A stretch of 64,000 bases of DNA from Ruminococcus sp. (GCA_017960805.1 JAGCYM010000009.1:21393-85392); one strand, 5' to 3'. Shown: positions 1-9,300, numbered from the stretch's first letter. Program-made: numbers and translations. The notes: generated by a model from the sequence alone, not told the origin.

Positions 1-2
1 CC

Positions 3-1838
3 GTGAAATCAGAATTGAAAAAGAACTTTTTTAAATCTATCAGGGTGTTCCTAAGAGCATTACCTGATATATTATTGTTTGAGCTTATTTTTAAACTGAT
101 CCTATTATCAGTGGGAGCTCCGCTGCTTACTCTTCTTCTGAAGCTGACAATGAAGATATCACATGTTCGGTATCTCTCAGACGAGAAAGTGTGGATTTAT
201 CTAAGGAATCCTGCTACTATCATAGCTATACTGCTGATACTCTTCTTCTCAGCTATGTTCTCGTTCATGGAACTTTCAGGGCTTGCAGCTTGTTATTCAT
301 GCTATTATAAAGGTGAGAGGCTGTCGGTTATCGGTATGTTCCGTACCGGATTTTTCGCTTTCAAAAAAGCACTGCGCGGCAAAGGGGTGCTTTGCTTCCT
401 GACTTTTATGGTGTACATGCCGATTGCTCAGTACACTATATCTTCTGGTATATTTCTGGCTCCGATACTTCCGATACTCAGAGATGCTTTCCGTGCAATA
501 AACACTCGCGGCGCACTTATAGTGTACATCGCATTTCAGATTATATTTGCGATGATAATAGTCAGCAGAAGTTACAGTCTGCATTTTCTTGTCCTGACTG
601 ACAAGCCGCTTTATGACTGCACGCAGGAAAGCCGGAAACTGATTATCGGGCGGAAGATGAGATATGTTTTGTCTCTCGTACTGTGGAGCTTGTTTATTGT
701 AGCCGTTACTGCTCTTATTACTTTTGTAATCAGCTTTGCTGTCCTTTTGTTAATAAAGGGCTTTACCAGTCCTAATAAAGCGCTCATATCAACGCTTAAG
801 GTCCTGAAATATGAAGGAGAGATTTTCGCGGCTATTGCTGCGTTCATCTCAACTCCTGCGGTAATGTGCTGGTTTACAGGAAGGTTCTTCATTGATCTTC
901 CCGATGATACCAAGATCACCCTTCCTGAGAGGACATCATACAAGCTGGGCAGGCCGGTAAGAATAATCCTGTATGTTTCGATTATTTCCGCGAGCTTGCT
1001 GCTCAATTACTCATATCTTAGCGCGCTTCACAAAGGAAATATAAACCTTAATGTTGGTATTATAACCCGTACGCAGGTTACCGCGCACCGAGGTTGTTCT
1101 AAAGAGGCTCCTGAAAATACATTGCTTGCCTTTGAGAAAGCTCTTGAGAGCAACGCTGACTATATTGAACTGGATGTTCAGCTCACTAAGGATGAACAGC
1201 TTGTTGTTTTCCATGATGAGAAACTGGATCGCGCCACACACGGTAAGGGAAAACTTAGCGACTATACATTCGATGAGCTTCAGGAACTGAATGTTGTGAG
1301 CAAGTACGTTAGTGAAGAGGAATTTCCTGATGCGAGGATCCCGCTTCTTACCGACGTTTTTGAACTGGTTGGCAATGGCAAATTATTTAATATTGAGATA
1401 AAGGATCATGGAGATACGAATCTGACTGTCGAGAAGACTGTTGAAGCAATAAAAGAATATGGATTGGAAGACTCATGCTATGTAACGTCTTTTTCGTATG
1501 CTGCGATCAAGAAGGTAAAGCAGCTTGATCCTAATATAAAGACTGGTCTGATAGCAAATGTCGCTACGACCACAGCCTTTATGCAGCTTAAGAATATTGA
1601 CGCCCTAAGTATGAACCATCTTCTTGTTAATGCAACTGTGGTAAATAACGCGCATCAGAACGGAAAGCGTATTTTTGTCTGGACAGTCGACAACAAAGGC
1701 GAAATGGAGAAGATGATGTCGCTTGGTGTTGACAACATAATAACTAATCGTCCTGACAGGGCTTCAGAGGTGGTTTACTCAACAACAACCGGCAAGAAGA
1801 TACTGACAATACTGAAGACTATTTTTGGTTCATATTGA
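3..1838 (+). CDS. Membrane-anchored glycerophosphodiester phosphodiesterase
   Basis: Predicted to hydrolyse glycerophosphodiesters to glycerol-3-phosphate and an alcohol, with the catalytic part attached to the membrane. Residues 1 to about 350 hold several hydrophobic segments, as in the membrane domain often fused to Gram-positive GDPD enzymes. The GDPD barrel follows: the HRG motif has His362, then an ELD motif and a VFHD motif supply the usual Glu, Asp and His residues, and NIEIK and TVDN lie further on. The start used is a GTG at the very window edge, so an upstream start cannot be excluded. The C-terminus is complete and is followed by a terminator shared with thrS. Confidence 0.85.
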   Translation: MKSELKKNFFKSIRVFLRALPDILLFELIFKLILLSVGAPLLTLLLKLTMKISHVRYLSDEKVWIYLRNPATIIAILLILFFSAMFSFMELSGLAACYSCYYKGERLSVIGMFRTGFFAFKKALRGKGVLCFLTFMVYMPIAQYTISSGIFLAPILPILRDAFRAINTRGALIVYIAFQIIFAMIIVSRSYSLHFLVLTDKPLYDCTQESRKLIIGRKMRYVLSLVLWSLFIVAVTALITFVISFAVLLLIKGFTSPNKALISTLKVLKYEGEIFAAIAAFISTPAVMCWFTGRFFIDLPDDTKITLPERTSYKLGRPVRIILYVSIISASLLLNYSYLSALHKGNINLNVGIITRTQVTAHRGCSKEAPENTLLAFEKALESNADYIELDVQLTKDEQLVVFHDEKLDRATHGKGKLSDYTFDELQELNVVSKYVSEEEFPDARIPLLTDVFELVGNGKLFNIEIKDHGDTNLTVEKTVEAIKEYGLEDSCYVTSFSYAAIKKVKQLDPNIKTGLIANVATTTAFMQLKNIDALSMNHLLVNATVVNNAHQNGKRIFVWTVDNKGEMEKMMSLGVDNIITNRPDRASEVVYSTTTGKKILTILKTIFGSY

Positions 1839-1868
1839 TATTAATTCGTAATTATAGCGATATATTGA

Positions 1869-1909
1869 AAAACACTTCCCTGGAATCATTTTTTCCGGGA
1901 AGTGTTTTT
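1869..1909. terminator. Bidirectional terminator, GDPD / thrS
   Basis: A perfect 12-bp inverted repeat (1869-1880 with 1897-1908) is flanked by A and T runs on both sides. It lies between two convergent genes and would end both transcripts. Confidence 0.9.
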
Positions 1910-1914
1910 ATATA

Positions 1915-3855
1915 TTAAAGTGTGTCTATAATGTCAAGAGTGTGCTCTTCGTTCATTGTTCTGCACATTTCGATGAACTTTTCAAGAGGAACATTCTTAA
2001 GCTGTTTGTTGCCCCTGATGTTGATCGATACCTGTTCATTCTCAGCTTCACTGTCGCCGATGATAACTACATATGGATCCTTGAAGTCCTTGAACTTCTT
2101 GATCTTGTTCTTCATGTTGTCATCTGTGTAATCAACTTCTGCTCTGATACGATTCTTCTTAAGGAGGTCGGCTACTTTCTTAGCATATTCGTTGTGGTCA
2201 GTGCGGATAGGAACAATACCAACCTGCATTGGCGAGAGCCAGAACGGGAATGCACCAGCGAAGTTTTCTGTTATGATACCGATGAAACGCTCAAATGAAC
2301 CGAATATAGCACGGTGGATCATAACCGGCTGCTTTTCTGAACCGTCTGAAGCGATGTACTTCATCTTGAAGTTGAGCGGGAGCTGGAAATCAAGCTGAAT
2401 AGTACCCATCTGCCATTCACGGCCTATAGCGTCCTTCATCTTGAGGTCTATCTTAGGACCATAGAAAGCACCGTCGCCTTCATTTAGCTCATATCCGTCA
2501 GGACCGTATTTCTCTTCGAGAATAGCCTTAAGGTCGGCCTCAGCCTTGTCCCAGACCTTGATATCACCCATGAAATCCTCGGGACGTGTGGAAAGCTCTG
2601 CCTTGTATGAAAGACCGAATGTATTGTACATTTCAGTTGCGATATCCATGATATCATTTATTTCTGATGCTATCTGTTCTTCTGTTACGAGGATATGAGC
2701 ATCATCCTGTCTGAACTGCTGAACGCGGAAAAGACCATTGAGCTCGCCGGATTTTTCCTTACGATGGATAACATCAACCTGGTTGAATTTCAGAGGAAGT
2801 TCCTTATATGAGCGCTGCTTGTTCATGTAAACCTTGATAGCGTTAGGGCAGTTCATGGGCTTAGCGCAGTAAACTTCGTTATCTTCTTCTGCAGGGATAA
2901 CGAACATACCATCCTGGTAGTGATCCCAGTGGCCAGAAGTAACCCAGAGTTCCTTCTTTGAGAGAACAGGACCGGATATTTCTGTGTAATTGTGATCTTC
3001 GTGAACACCTCTCCAGTATTCAAGGAGAGCGTTGAATAGCTTCCATCCTCTTGGGAGCCAGTATGGCATACCGGGAGCAGTATGATCAAACATGAAGAGG
3101 CTGAGCTCCTTGCCAAGTTTCTTGTGATCGCGGAGCTTAGCCTCTTCGATCATTTTGAGGTATTCATCAAGCTGTGAAGCCTTCGGGAATGCGATTGCGT
3201 AAACACGTGATAGCATCTTGTTGTTCTCATTTCCACGCCAGTAAGCACCTGTACATGACATGAGCTTGAATGCCTTTACTGATGATGTATCCATAAGGTG
3301 AGGACCAGCACAGAGATCGGTAAACTCACCCTGCTTGTAGAATGAGATAGGCTCGCCCTTGTCAGCGTGCTCCTCACAGAGTTCAACCTTGTATGGCTCG
3401 TCCATTTCCTTGAGTTTAGCGATAGCATCAGCAGGAGAAAGCTCGAACTGCTCAAGAGCAAGTCCTTCCTTTACTATATTCTTCATTTCACCTTCGATCT
3501 TTTCAAGTTCTTCAGGGGTGAAGGGCTTTTCAAGATCAAAATCGTAGTAGAATCCGTTATCAATAGCAGGACCGATAGCGAGCTTAGCTTCAGGATAGAG
3601 TCTCTTTACAGCCTGAGCAAGGATATGTGAAGCTGTGTGCCAGAAAGTCTTTTTACCATCAAGAACATCAAATGTACATACTTCAAAAGTACAGTCGCTG
3701 TCGATGACGGTACGAATATCCTTTACTTCACCGTTGATCTTTACACAGCATGCAGCCTTGTAAAGGCCCATTCCGATTCCCTTGATTATCTCGCCAGCGC
3801 TCTGTGCTGACTCGATCTCACGGATGCTTCCATCCTTAAGTGTTAGTTTTATCAT
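1915..3855 (-). CDS. thrS: Threonyl-tRNA synthetase
   Basis: Charges tRNA-Thr with threonine in the cytosol. The 646-residue length is normal for bacterial ThrRS. The order is a TGS domain (about 1-60), the editing/SAD domain with its HTASHILAQAV motif, the class II catalytic core (containing MNCPNAIK with the zinc-ligand Cys, and FRVQQFRQDDAH), and a C-terminal anticodon-binding domain. An ATG start is preceded by an AAGGAG ribosome binding site. No terminator is seen in the 50 bp before it, so it should be transcribed from the T-box promoter near 4.9 kb through the two small genes upstream. Confidence 0.97.
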   Translation of the reverse strand: MIKLTLKDGSIREIESAQSAGEIIKGIGMGLYKAACCVKINGEVKDIRTVIDSDCTFEVCTFDVLDGKKTFWHTASHILAQAVKRLYPEAKLAIGPAIDNGFYYDFDLEKPFTPEELEKIEGEMKNIVKEGLALEQFELSPADAIAKLKEMDEPYKVELCEEHADKGEPISFYKQGEFTDLCAGPHLMDTSSVKAFKLMSCTGAYWRGNENNKMLSRVYAIAFPKASQLDEYLKMIEEAKLRDHKKLGKELSLFMFDHTAPGMPYWLPRGWKLFNALLEYWRGVHEDHNYTEISGPVLSKKELWVTSGHWDHYQDGMFVIPAEEDNEVYCAKPMNCPNAIKVYMNKQRSYKELPLKFNQVDVIHRKEKSGELNGLFRVQQFRQDDAHILVTEEQIASEINDIMDIATEMYNTFGLSYKAELSTRPEDFMGDIKVWDKAEADLKAILEEKYGPDGYELNEGDGAFYGPKIDLKMKDAIGREWQMGTIQLDFQLPLNFKMKYIASDGSEKQPVMIHRAIFGSFERFIGIITENFAGAFPFWLSPMQVGIVPIRTDHNEYAKKVADLLKKNRIRAEVDYTDDNMKNKIKKFKDFKDPYVVIIGDSEAENEQVSINIRGNKQLKNVPLEKFIEMCRTMNEEHTLDIIDTL

Positions 3856-3905
3856 GGTTTTTTCTCCTTATATATTATTTATTACATTCCATTTGTTTTT
3901 GCGGA

Positions 3906-4286
3906 TCATGTGACCCAGCCTGTTATCTCGAAGATATCACCGAAAAGTTCCGCATGAGCCGGCCCTTTCATATATCCATCGTCAGTGCTTAGATCAAAGC
4001 ACAGGATTATCTCATCATCGTCAAAGTCCACGTATGTGTTCTCAAGTGAGAGTATCTTTGCGAGGGAATCAGGATCACCGCCTTCATAGTAGCCTTCGTC
4101 TATGAGAAGTTCAGAGATCTGTCGGCGGCTGCCATCAAGTTTAGCAAGCTTTTCTGCAACAGCTTTTAGATTCTTCATGATTTCAGCCTCTTCATCAACG
4201 TAGAAGCGAACGATCATGGTATTATCCCAGAGTTTGTACGGAAGCTCAAAAGCTTCTTCCTGTTCGTTATATTTGATATTGCTCAA
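3906..4286 (-). CDS. Small acidic protein of unknown function in thrS operon
   Basis: A 126-residue, strongly acidic soluble protein that I do not recognise. It has no signal peptide or membrane segment; the C-terminal half is rich in Asp and Glu (for example DFDDDEIILCFDLS). Translation probably starts at TTG, because a GAGGTGAG ribosome binding site sits just upstream. It lies 50 bp before thrS and 37 bp after another small unknown gene with no terminator between them, so all three should be co-transcribed under threonyl-tRNA control. The coding call rests on operon position, ribosome binding site and sensible composition. Confidence 0.7.
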   Translation of the reverse strand: MSNIKYNEQEEAFELPYKLWDNTMIVRFYVDEEAEIMKNLKAVAEKLAKLDGSRRQISELLIDEGYYEGGDPDSLAKILSLENTYVDFDDDEIILCFDLSTDDGYMKGPAHAELFGDIFEITGWVT

Positions 4287-4323
4287 AATCTCACCTCTCT
4301 TTTCTCAGACAGAGATATTGCTT

Positions 4324-4638
4324 TTAGTAGTATTCGCCTTCATCGCCCTGTATTACAGCATCAAGTGCCTGAGCGAGGGGGCGGATTGTTTCAACAACAT
4401 CTTCGTCCCTGGCAGCAACATCGATCATACCATCATTAAGCATCACTACTGCCTCGCCATATGAAAACATATTATCGCTGCTACCCATACTTAGAACCAT
4501 TCCGGTTTTCGGGTTTTTGATTGCCGGCTGGCTGAAGGGCTTTATGCCATCAACTGCAAGCAATTCTTTTGCTGTGATGGGATCGTCGGCTCCGTCTTCC
4601 CATTCAGTTCCTCTGAAAATATGAAGAGTATAAGACAT
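4324..4638 (-). CDS. Small protein of unknown function, first gene of T-box operon
   Basis: A 104-residue soluble protein beginning MSYTLHIFRG. I chose this ATG because a CTGGAGG ribosome binding site precedes it and because a longer start at 4674 would run into the T-box terminator hairpin. Acidic, with no signal peptide or membrane helix. I cannot assign a family. It is the first open frame behind the Thr-specific T-box and is followed by another small gene and thrS. A role in threonine or tRNA biology is suggested only by this position. Confidence 0.7.
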   Translation of the reverse strand: MSYTLHIFRGTEWEDGADDPITAKELLAVDGIKPFSQPAIKNPKTGMVLSMGSSDNMFSYGEAVVMLNDGMIDVAARDEDVVETIRPLAQALDAVIQGDEGEYY

Positions 4639-4653
4639 AGAAAAAACCTCCAG

Positions 4654-4693
4654 AAAAAATAATAAGCCCCTCACGCCTTGATAGGCGCAAGGG
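4654..4693 (-). terminator. T-box intrinsic terminator
   Basis: On the minus strand a CCCTTGCGCC / GGCGTGAGGG hairpin is followed by a T-rich tract. It lies 3' of the conserved T-box element and just before the ribosome binding site of the first gene. It should form when tRNA-Thr is charged. Confidence 0.88.
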
Positions 4694-4900
4694 ACGATAA
4701 GTACCGTGGTTCCACCCTAATTTATACGGAATAATTTCCATATCTTACGTTGCTCTGTAACGGGAGCTTCCGTCGTTTATTGGACGAACTCAGAGGTGGT
4801 GTGCTTTTATCCTGACTGTTACTGCCTCGCACCAGACGGCAGTTCTCTGAAAACAGATAATTTGATAAAGCCTTCCTCGTCATAGCTTTTTTGTATACGA
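4654..4900 (-). promoter_or_regulatory. T-box riboswitch, threonine specific
   Basis: Minus-strand leader of about 240 nt. The conserved T-box core GGGTGGAACCACGG is read at about 4717-4704 and would pair with the tRNA acceptor end. Stem I elements are visible: GACGAGGAA, AGAGAACTGCCG and GGTGCGAGGCAG. The specifier loop reads GCAC-ACC-ACCTCTGAGT; aligned on the usual GAGT anchor the specifier codon is ACC (4800-4798), a Thr codon. This agrees with thrS downstream. Known T-box behaviour is antitermination by uncharged tRNA, here controlling two small genes plus thrS. Confidence 0.93.
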
Positions 4901-4902
4901 TA

Positions 4903-4931
4903 ATACTACCATATATTCAAGCGTTTGTCAA
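4903..4931 (-). promoter_or_regulatory. Promoter of T-box / thrS operon
   Basis: Minus-strand TTGACA (4931-4926), a 17-bp spacer and TAGTAT (4908-4903), directly upstream of the T-box leader. Confidence 0.85.
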
Positions 4932-5025
4932 GAGGAAGAAAGCAGATTTTTCGCGGACTTTTGCTTCAACTGATGTAACAGACTGCATAAAGATAAGGAT
5001 TCTTAACTGATACTAGTCCAATACG

Positions 5026-5060
5026 AAAAGTCGCTCAAACATCTAGTCAGGGCGACTTTT
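5026..5060. terminator. Terminator after S41 peptidase gene
   Basis: Inverted repeat AAAAGTCGC (5026-5034) / GCGACTTTT (5052-5060) just past the leftward S41 gene; the A-rich side gives a T tract on the minus strand. Confidence 0.8.
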
Positions 5061-5074
5061 CATTATCATAAGGA

Positions 5075-6775
5075 TTATTTCTTAAGCATTTCAAGTGCAG
5101 TGTCGAGAAGATAGTCTTCATTACTGTCAAAGAGAGCATGTATCGCCTCTGAGTCAAAGTCCACTATCTGCACTCCATCACCATCTGAACACTGTCTGTC
5201 TGTTCCGGAATCGATCATGATACTGCCATCCTTGTCAAGGACAATGCAGTTCGAGAAACTTATGCTGCCGTTCTGTGCTGCTTTCATTCCTACGGCCTGT
5301 GAGGAGCCGTTCGGACCGGTGAATCCGATGACGGTCATATTATCAAGACTTTCTGCCTCTTTAGTCATCATATCTGCTGCACTTACGCTTCTGGAGTTTA
5401 CGATGATAATGATTCTGCCATCACCGAGGAGTTCTTCACCCTGGAAGGTAATATCCTCTCCTCTGACGTAGCTGCCATCCTCGTTCTTAGCCCAGCAGTT
5501 TTTTTCTTTATCCCAGACAGCATTGGTGAGGCTGTAGTGGTTACCCTTTGGAGCAAACATCGACAGCACACCATTCACCATATGAGGTGAGCCACCGACG
5601 TTGTTACGAAGGTCGATAATGACATCCTTTACTCCCTCGGACTGATAACGGAGAATAGTCTCACGGATCTCGTCCTTCATCTCGTTGTAAGCATCATCAT
5701 CAGAAGAACTGTATGACTTTGAGTCAAAGCTCATTCCCTTGATGCGCAGGCAAGCTACTGTATCGCTGAGTTTTTTCCACTGAAGGTTTCCGATGTTTAC
5801 GCCGCTGCTGATAATATCAAGGGTATCAGTGAAGCGGTCAAAGTAATCACCTGTTTGGGTAAGCTTAACAGTCTGTTGTGAGGCGTCGTCAGCGATGAAT
5901 GTGATTTCAACATTTTCTCCCCCGATACCAGCCGCAAATATACCACTCCAGAATATCTCGTTATCGATATCCGGGAAGCTTCCTATATCGAAATTCTCCT
6001 CCTCTGTGTTTTTGTTGTAGGAGAAGATGTTGCAGTCATACAGAGGTGAGGACTTACTCACCTCGTCGGGAACCTTGCCGTCCCATGATGTGATGACAGT
6101 TCCGTTGTGTATGCCGTACGCCGCAAGGCAGTCGTCGACATTCACCGCTGCGAAGCTTCCGTCTGTGCAGTGCATTATCGCAAGTCCGTAGTCGTTGCCA
6201 AGAGCTTTTCTCAAGGCTTTATTAACATTGCCGACATCTTCCTTTTTATAGACATAGCCTACATGTCCGTCGTGGAACTCGCCACAGAATTTTCCCCATG
6301 CTATTGCGTTCGCACCGGAATCCTGCCTATTGTCAATGTCTTCAAATATCGGCTGATACTTGTCGTAGAGTGCATCCCAGTCTGTTCCCTTGTACTCGGT
6401 GAGGACGTAGTGCTCGCGCATACAGCTGTAGAGCTTCTCGAAGTCACCTTTAAAGTCACGCGCACGGTAGCGCGGATTCAGCAGGCACACGGGAAAGCTC
6501 AGCGCCATGCAAGCTGCTCCCGCAAGCGCAAGGCCACGCTTTGCCTGCTTCTTCTGCATAAAGAAGCCGAAGAATGCCGCGACTGCGCCTATGTACAGCG
6601 GAATCATCGACAGCTCGGGACCGAGTTTGTCTATCGGCAGAGCGAGCAGAGGCGCTAAAAGCCACAGTCTGCGCCATTTAGGGCTCTTTACCTTTTCCGA
6701 GCGTCCCGCCGCCCACCACAAAATTCCGCAGGAGGCGATACATACACAAATTCTTATTATGTCCCATAGTTTCAT
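5075..6775 (-). CDS. Membrane-anchored S41 family peptidase
   Basis: 566 residues. Three or four hydrophobic segments in residues 8-100 anchor it in the membrane, and the rest is probably extracellular. A C-terminal S41 peptidase fold is indicated by DLRNNVGGS (about 388-396) and the Ser region VNSRSVSAAD (459-468). An HDGHVGY motif near residue 168 recalls the tricorn-core type, which uses a His rather than the Ser-Lys dyad of CtpA. I see no clear PDZ domain. The start has a strong AAAGGAGG site. It is last in a four-gene leftward operon behind an ABC exporter, 16 bp after a permease gene, so it may process or degrade something linked to that transporter; the substrate is unknown. Confidence 0.8.
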   Translation of the reverse strand: MKLWDIIRICVCIASCGILWWAAGRSEKVKSPKWRRLWLLAPLLALPIDKLGPELSMIPLYIGAVAAFFGFFMQKKQAKRGLALAGAACMALSFPVCLLNPRYRARDFKGDFEKLYSCMREHYVLTEYKGTDWDALYDKYQPIFEDIDNRQDSGANAIAWGKFCGEFHDGHVGYVYKKEDVGNVNKALRKALGNDYGLAIMHCTDGSFAAVNVDDCLAAYGIHNGTVITSWDGKVPDEVSKSSPLYDCNIFSYNKNTEEENFDIGSFPDIDNEIFWSGIFAAGIGGENVEITFIADDASQQTVKLTQTGDYFDRFTDTLDIISSGVNIGNLQWKKLSDTVACLRIKGMSFDSKSYSSSDDDAYNEMKDEIRETILRYQSEGVKDVIIDLRNNVGGSPHMVNGVLSMFAPKGNHYSLTNAVWDKEKNCWAKNEDGSYVRGEDITFQGEELLGDGRIIIIVNSRSVSAADMMTKEAESLDNMTVIGFTGPNGSSQAVGMKAAQNGSISFSNCIVLDKDGSIMIDSGTDRQCSDGDGVQIVDFDSEAIHALFDSNEDYLLDTALEMLKK

Positions 6776-6791
6776 ACTATGCCGCCTCCTT

Positions 6792-7595
6792 TCAGTCCAT
6801 ATCGTCGAAGTGGAAGTAGTGGTAGCCGATTACAAGGTACACCGCTGTCATCACGAGCGAGAGTATCACCGTCATAGCGATGTTTCCCGCAGGTATCGAC
6901 GGATAGTATGTCATATACGTCTCCATTTTGAGGTTGTAGGTGTACCAGCTGTCGAACGTGCCGTAGTACGCGAGGTCTGCGACGCTGATAAGCCACGGTC
7001 TCTCCATGAGCTTGCTGAAAACAGCCGAGGACTGTGCCGCGCCCGTTGCAAGACCAATAGTGATGAAGCTCGGCGCCATCGCAGCAGTAACAGTCAGCAG
7101 CGCGTTCTTGGTAATGAACGTGAGCATTGCCATAAAGGCACAAAGCCTCAGCATGGGGAGCATTGCGAGCAGACACCGCGTCAGCACCACAGAGGCGGGG
7201 AGGGTGTCTCCCCAGCCGTACAGCGCACCGTACAGCAGGAAGGGGGCTCCGTACACTATCATCGCAACTATCGGAGCAGCGATGAGCACGGGCATTACAC
7301 GCCCGAGGTAGGACGCGGCACGGCTTCTGCCTGCCATTATCTCGTGGTTTATGGTCTTGTCGGACATATCGTCACCGCTTGCCATTCCCACCAGCGAGCC
7401 CGCCGCGAGAGCCGCACAGCCTATGAATATCGACAGCATATTTGGTGCGAATTCGGACGCTGTTGTGACGGGCTCCTCAGCTGTACCACTGAAAAACAGT
7501 ATCATGAACAGCACGGCAAATATCAGCAGGGTGATAGCGTACACTATCTTTTTTCTTAACAGCTGACGGAACTGAAATCGTATAATATCGAGCAT
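6792..7595 (-). CDS. ABC-2 type transporter permease
   Basis: 267 residues with about six membrane helices and the usual ABC-2 plan: an N-terminal cytoplasmic stretch (MLDIIRFQFRQLLRKK), a first helix, then DMSDKTINHEIMAGRSR, a motif typical of permeases in BcrA-like exporters. AGGAGG ribosome binding site. It pairs with a second permease and an ATPase in the same operon, so the exporter is probably a permease heterodimer plus an ATPase dimer. This stretch appears more GC-rich than its neighbours. Confidence 0.88.
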   Translation of the reverse strand: MLDIIRFQFRQLLRKKIVYAITLLIFAVLFMILFFSGTAEEPVTTASEFAPNMLSIFIGCAALAAGSLVGMASGDDMSDKTINHEIMAGRSRAASYLGRVMPVLIAAPIVAMIVYGAPFLLYGALYGWGDTLPASVVLTRCLLAMLPMLRLCAFMAMLTFITKNALLTVTAAMAPSFITIGLATGAAQSSAVFSKLMERPWLISVADLAYYGTFDSWYTYNLKMETYMTYYPSIPAGNIAMTVILSLVMTAVYLVIGYHYFHFDDMD

Positions 7596-7607
7596 AGCAG
7601 TCCCTCC

Positions 7608-8387
7608 TTACGATATGTCGCTCTTGCGGAATAGCATATAGCCGCCGAAGAGCCAGAACGAGCCGATACCGAATGAGGCAATTAGCGAGCGTACAGCCGC
7701 CGCAGTCTCTATCGGAGCCTTGAATACGGTGATATCCTTGCCGCCCTCGAAACCCTGTGTGGTGTTCGAGAAGTCCATAAGGTGCATTAAATCACTGACT
7801 GCAAGGTGCCACGTCAGTTCGATATCAGCCAGCTGTGACATCGCGAAGACGAACACGAACATCATCAGCGTGCCGACAATAGCGACAACAAAGGCAATGA
7901 TGTCATTCCTGCACAGGAAGGTGAAAGCCGTGAAGAAGCACAGTATCCTGAACATTATCGGGTACAGCAGCGCCATATGTGCGGCGGTATTGCGGGCGGA
8001 AAGGCTTGCTCCCCAGCCGTTGAGCGAGGTCGGGAGCACGATAATTACGGCGAATATCAGTGTCATCACTGTGAAGCATGCGATAAATGAGGCGATGAAT
8101 CTGCCAAAGTAGACTTCCCAGCGCTTCTTTCCGAAGAGGAGCTCGTAGTTGGCGGTCTTGTCTCGGAGGTCTGCTCCGCATATTCTTGCTGCCATGCTTC
8201 CGAGGATAAGAGGTATCATAATGGACATCGACTGCATAGAGAAGCCGAAGAAGCTGCTGCCTGTATCCGAGAACAGCCCGTTATCGATGAACACAGTGGC
8301 AAACATGGCACCGATATATATCGCGCCGAGCCACAGAAGCTTGTCACGCCTTGTCTGTTTCAGCATGTCCTTTATTATGTTCGTCAT
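7608..8387 (-). CDS. ABC-2 type transporter permease
   Basis: About 259 residues and six helices. It carries DLRDKTANYELLFGKKRWE, the counterpart of the motif in the partner permease, so the two are paralogues. Three in-frame starts (8396 GTG, 8393 and 8387 ATG) compete; 8387 has the best spacing from GGTAGG. The gene start overlaps the end of the ATPase gene by about 44 bp, which implies translational coupling. Confidence 0.87.
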   Translation of the reverse strand: MTNIIKDMLKQTRRDKLLWLGAIYIGAMFATVFIDNGLFSDTGSSFFGFSMQSMSIMIPLILGSMAARICGADLRDKTANYELLFGKKRWEVYFGRFIASFIACFTVMTLIFAVIIVLPTSLNGWGASLSARNTAAHMALLYPIMFRILCFFTAFTFLCRNDIIAFVVAIVGTLMMFVFVFAMSQLADIELTWHLAVSDLMHLMDFSNTTQGFEGGKDITVFKAPIETAAAVRSLIASFGIGSFWLFGGYMLFRKSDIS

Positions 8388-9300
8388 TGTCATCACCTAC
8401 CAGTTTCATATAATATGATTCGAGGTCTGCCTCGTGGACGTGCAACGTCGTGGGCAGCAGACCGTTTTCGTAGAGCGTCTTGGATATAAGCGGAAGTTCA
8501 TTGAGTTTTTCAAACAGGCGTATGCTTCCGTCCTTGAGCACGTCAAACTCCTTTATGCCGAGCTTGTTCTGTAGGGTAACGAGCGCAAGCGGATCATTGT
8601 CCGTATGTATGTGATAGTATTCTCCGCACATCTTGTGGAGATCGTCTGCGGACAGAGTCTGTATTAGTTTCCCTTGACGAATGAACATATAGTCCGTGCA
8701 GAGCTGTGAGAGTTCGGCAAGAATATGTGAAGATATGAGGATAGTCACATTTTCTTCTTCATTGAAGCGCTTGAGCATGTTTCGTATTTCGATTATTCCT
8801 TCAGGGTCAAGTCCGTTTACTGGTTCATCAAGGACCATTATCTCGGGCTTTGAAAGCAGAGCACCGGCAATTCCAAGACGCTGTCTCATACCAAGTGAAA
8901 ACTTCTGAACATGTTTTTTGCCCACATCAGCCAGACCGACCATTTCAAGTACCTCGTCGACACGGTTCTTATCGGGAATGCCTTTCTGGAGCCGGAGTTT
9001 TTCAAGATTTTCTTTTGCGGACATCTCTGCTTTAGCATATGGAGTTTCTATCATAAAACTCATCCGTGATCTTGCGTGTGCGAGTTCTTTATCTGAACTG
9101 CCTCCGAAAATGGAGAAGCTTCCTCCGGTGGGGAGTACGAGCCCTCCGAGCATCTTCATGATAGTGGTTTTTCCGGCACCGTTCGGACCAACAAGGCCAC
9201 AGATCATGCCTTTTCTTATCTGAAAGCTTGCGCTGTCTACAGCTTTCTGCTGCTTATACTGTTTTGTAAGCTCTCTGGCTTCGATAACTATTTCTGACAT
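8344..9300 (-). CDS. ABC transporter ATP-binding protein, BcrA-like
   Basis: 318 residues. The Walker A motif is GPNGAGKTT, the signature region reads FSLGMRQRLGIAG, and Walker B is MVLDEPVNGLDPEG followed by a switch His in LISSH. After the nucleotide-binding domain (1-215) there is a C-terminal extension of about 100 residues, as in bacitracin/lantibiotic-type exporters. First gene of the operon with two permeases and an S41 peptidase; strong AAGGAGG site. Substrate not determined; peptide or antibiotic export is the family's most common role. Confidence 0.92.
   Translation of the reverse strand: MSEIVIEARELTKQYKQQKAVDSASFQIRKGMICGLVGPNGAGKTTIMKMLGGLVLPTGGSFSIFGGSSDKELAHARSRMSFMIETPYAKAEMSAKENLEKLRLQKGIPDKNRVDEVLEMVGLADVGKKHVQKFSLGMRQRLGIAGALLSKPEIMVLDEPVNGLDPEGIIEIRNMLKRFNEEENVTILISSHILAELSQLCTDYMFIRQGKLIQTLSADDLHKMCGEYYHIHTDNDPLALVTLQNKLGIKEFDVLKDGSIRLFEKLNELPLISKTLYENGLLPTTLHVHEADLESYYMKLVGDDNDEHNKGHAETDKA

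Noticed and set aside
5075-6775. The S41 peptidase lacks the Lys of the Ser-Lys dyad (TGPNGSSQ where TFGKGxxQ is expected), suggesting a dead enzyme.
   Set aside because: An HDGH motif near residue 168 fits the tricorn-type S41 group, which does not use that Lys, so inactivity cannot be claimed.
6107-7559. Long plus-strand open frames across the S41 and permease genes.
   Set aside because: They are antisense to clear genes in GC-rich DNA, have improbable His/Arg/Glu-rich compositions and no ribosome binding sites.
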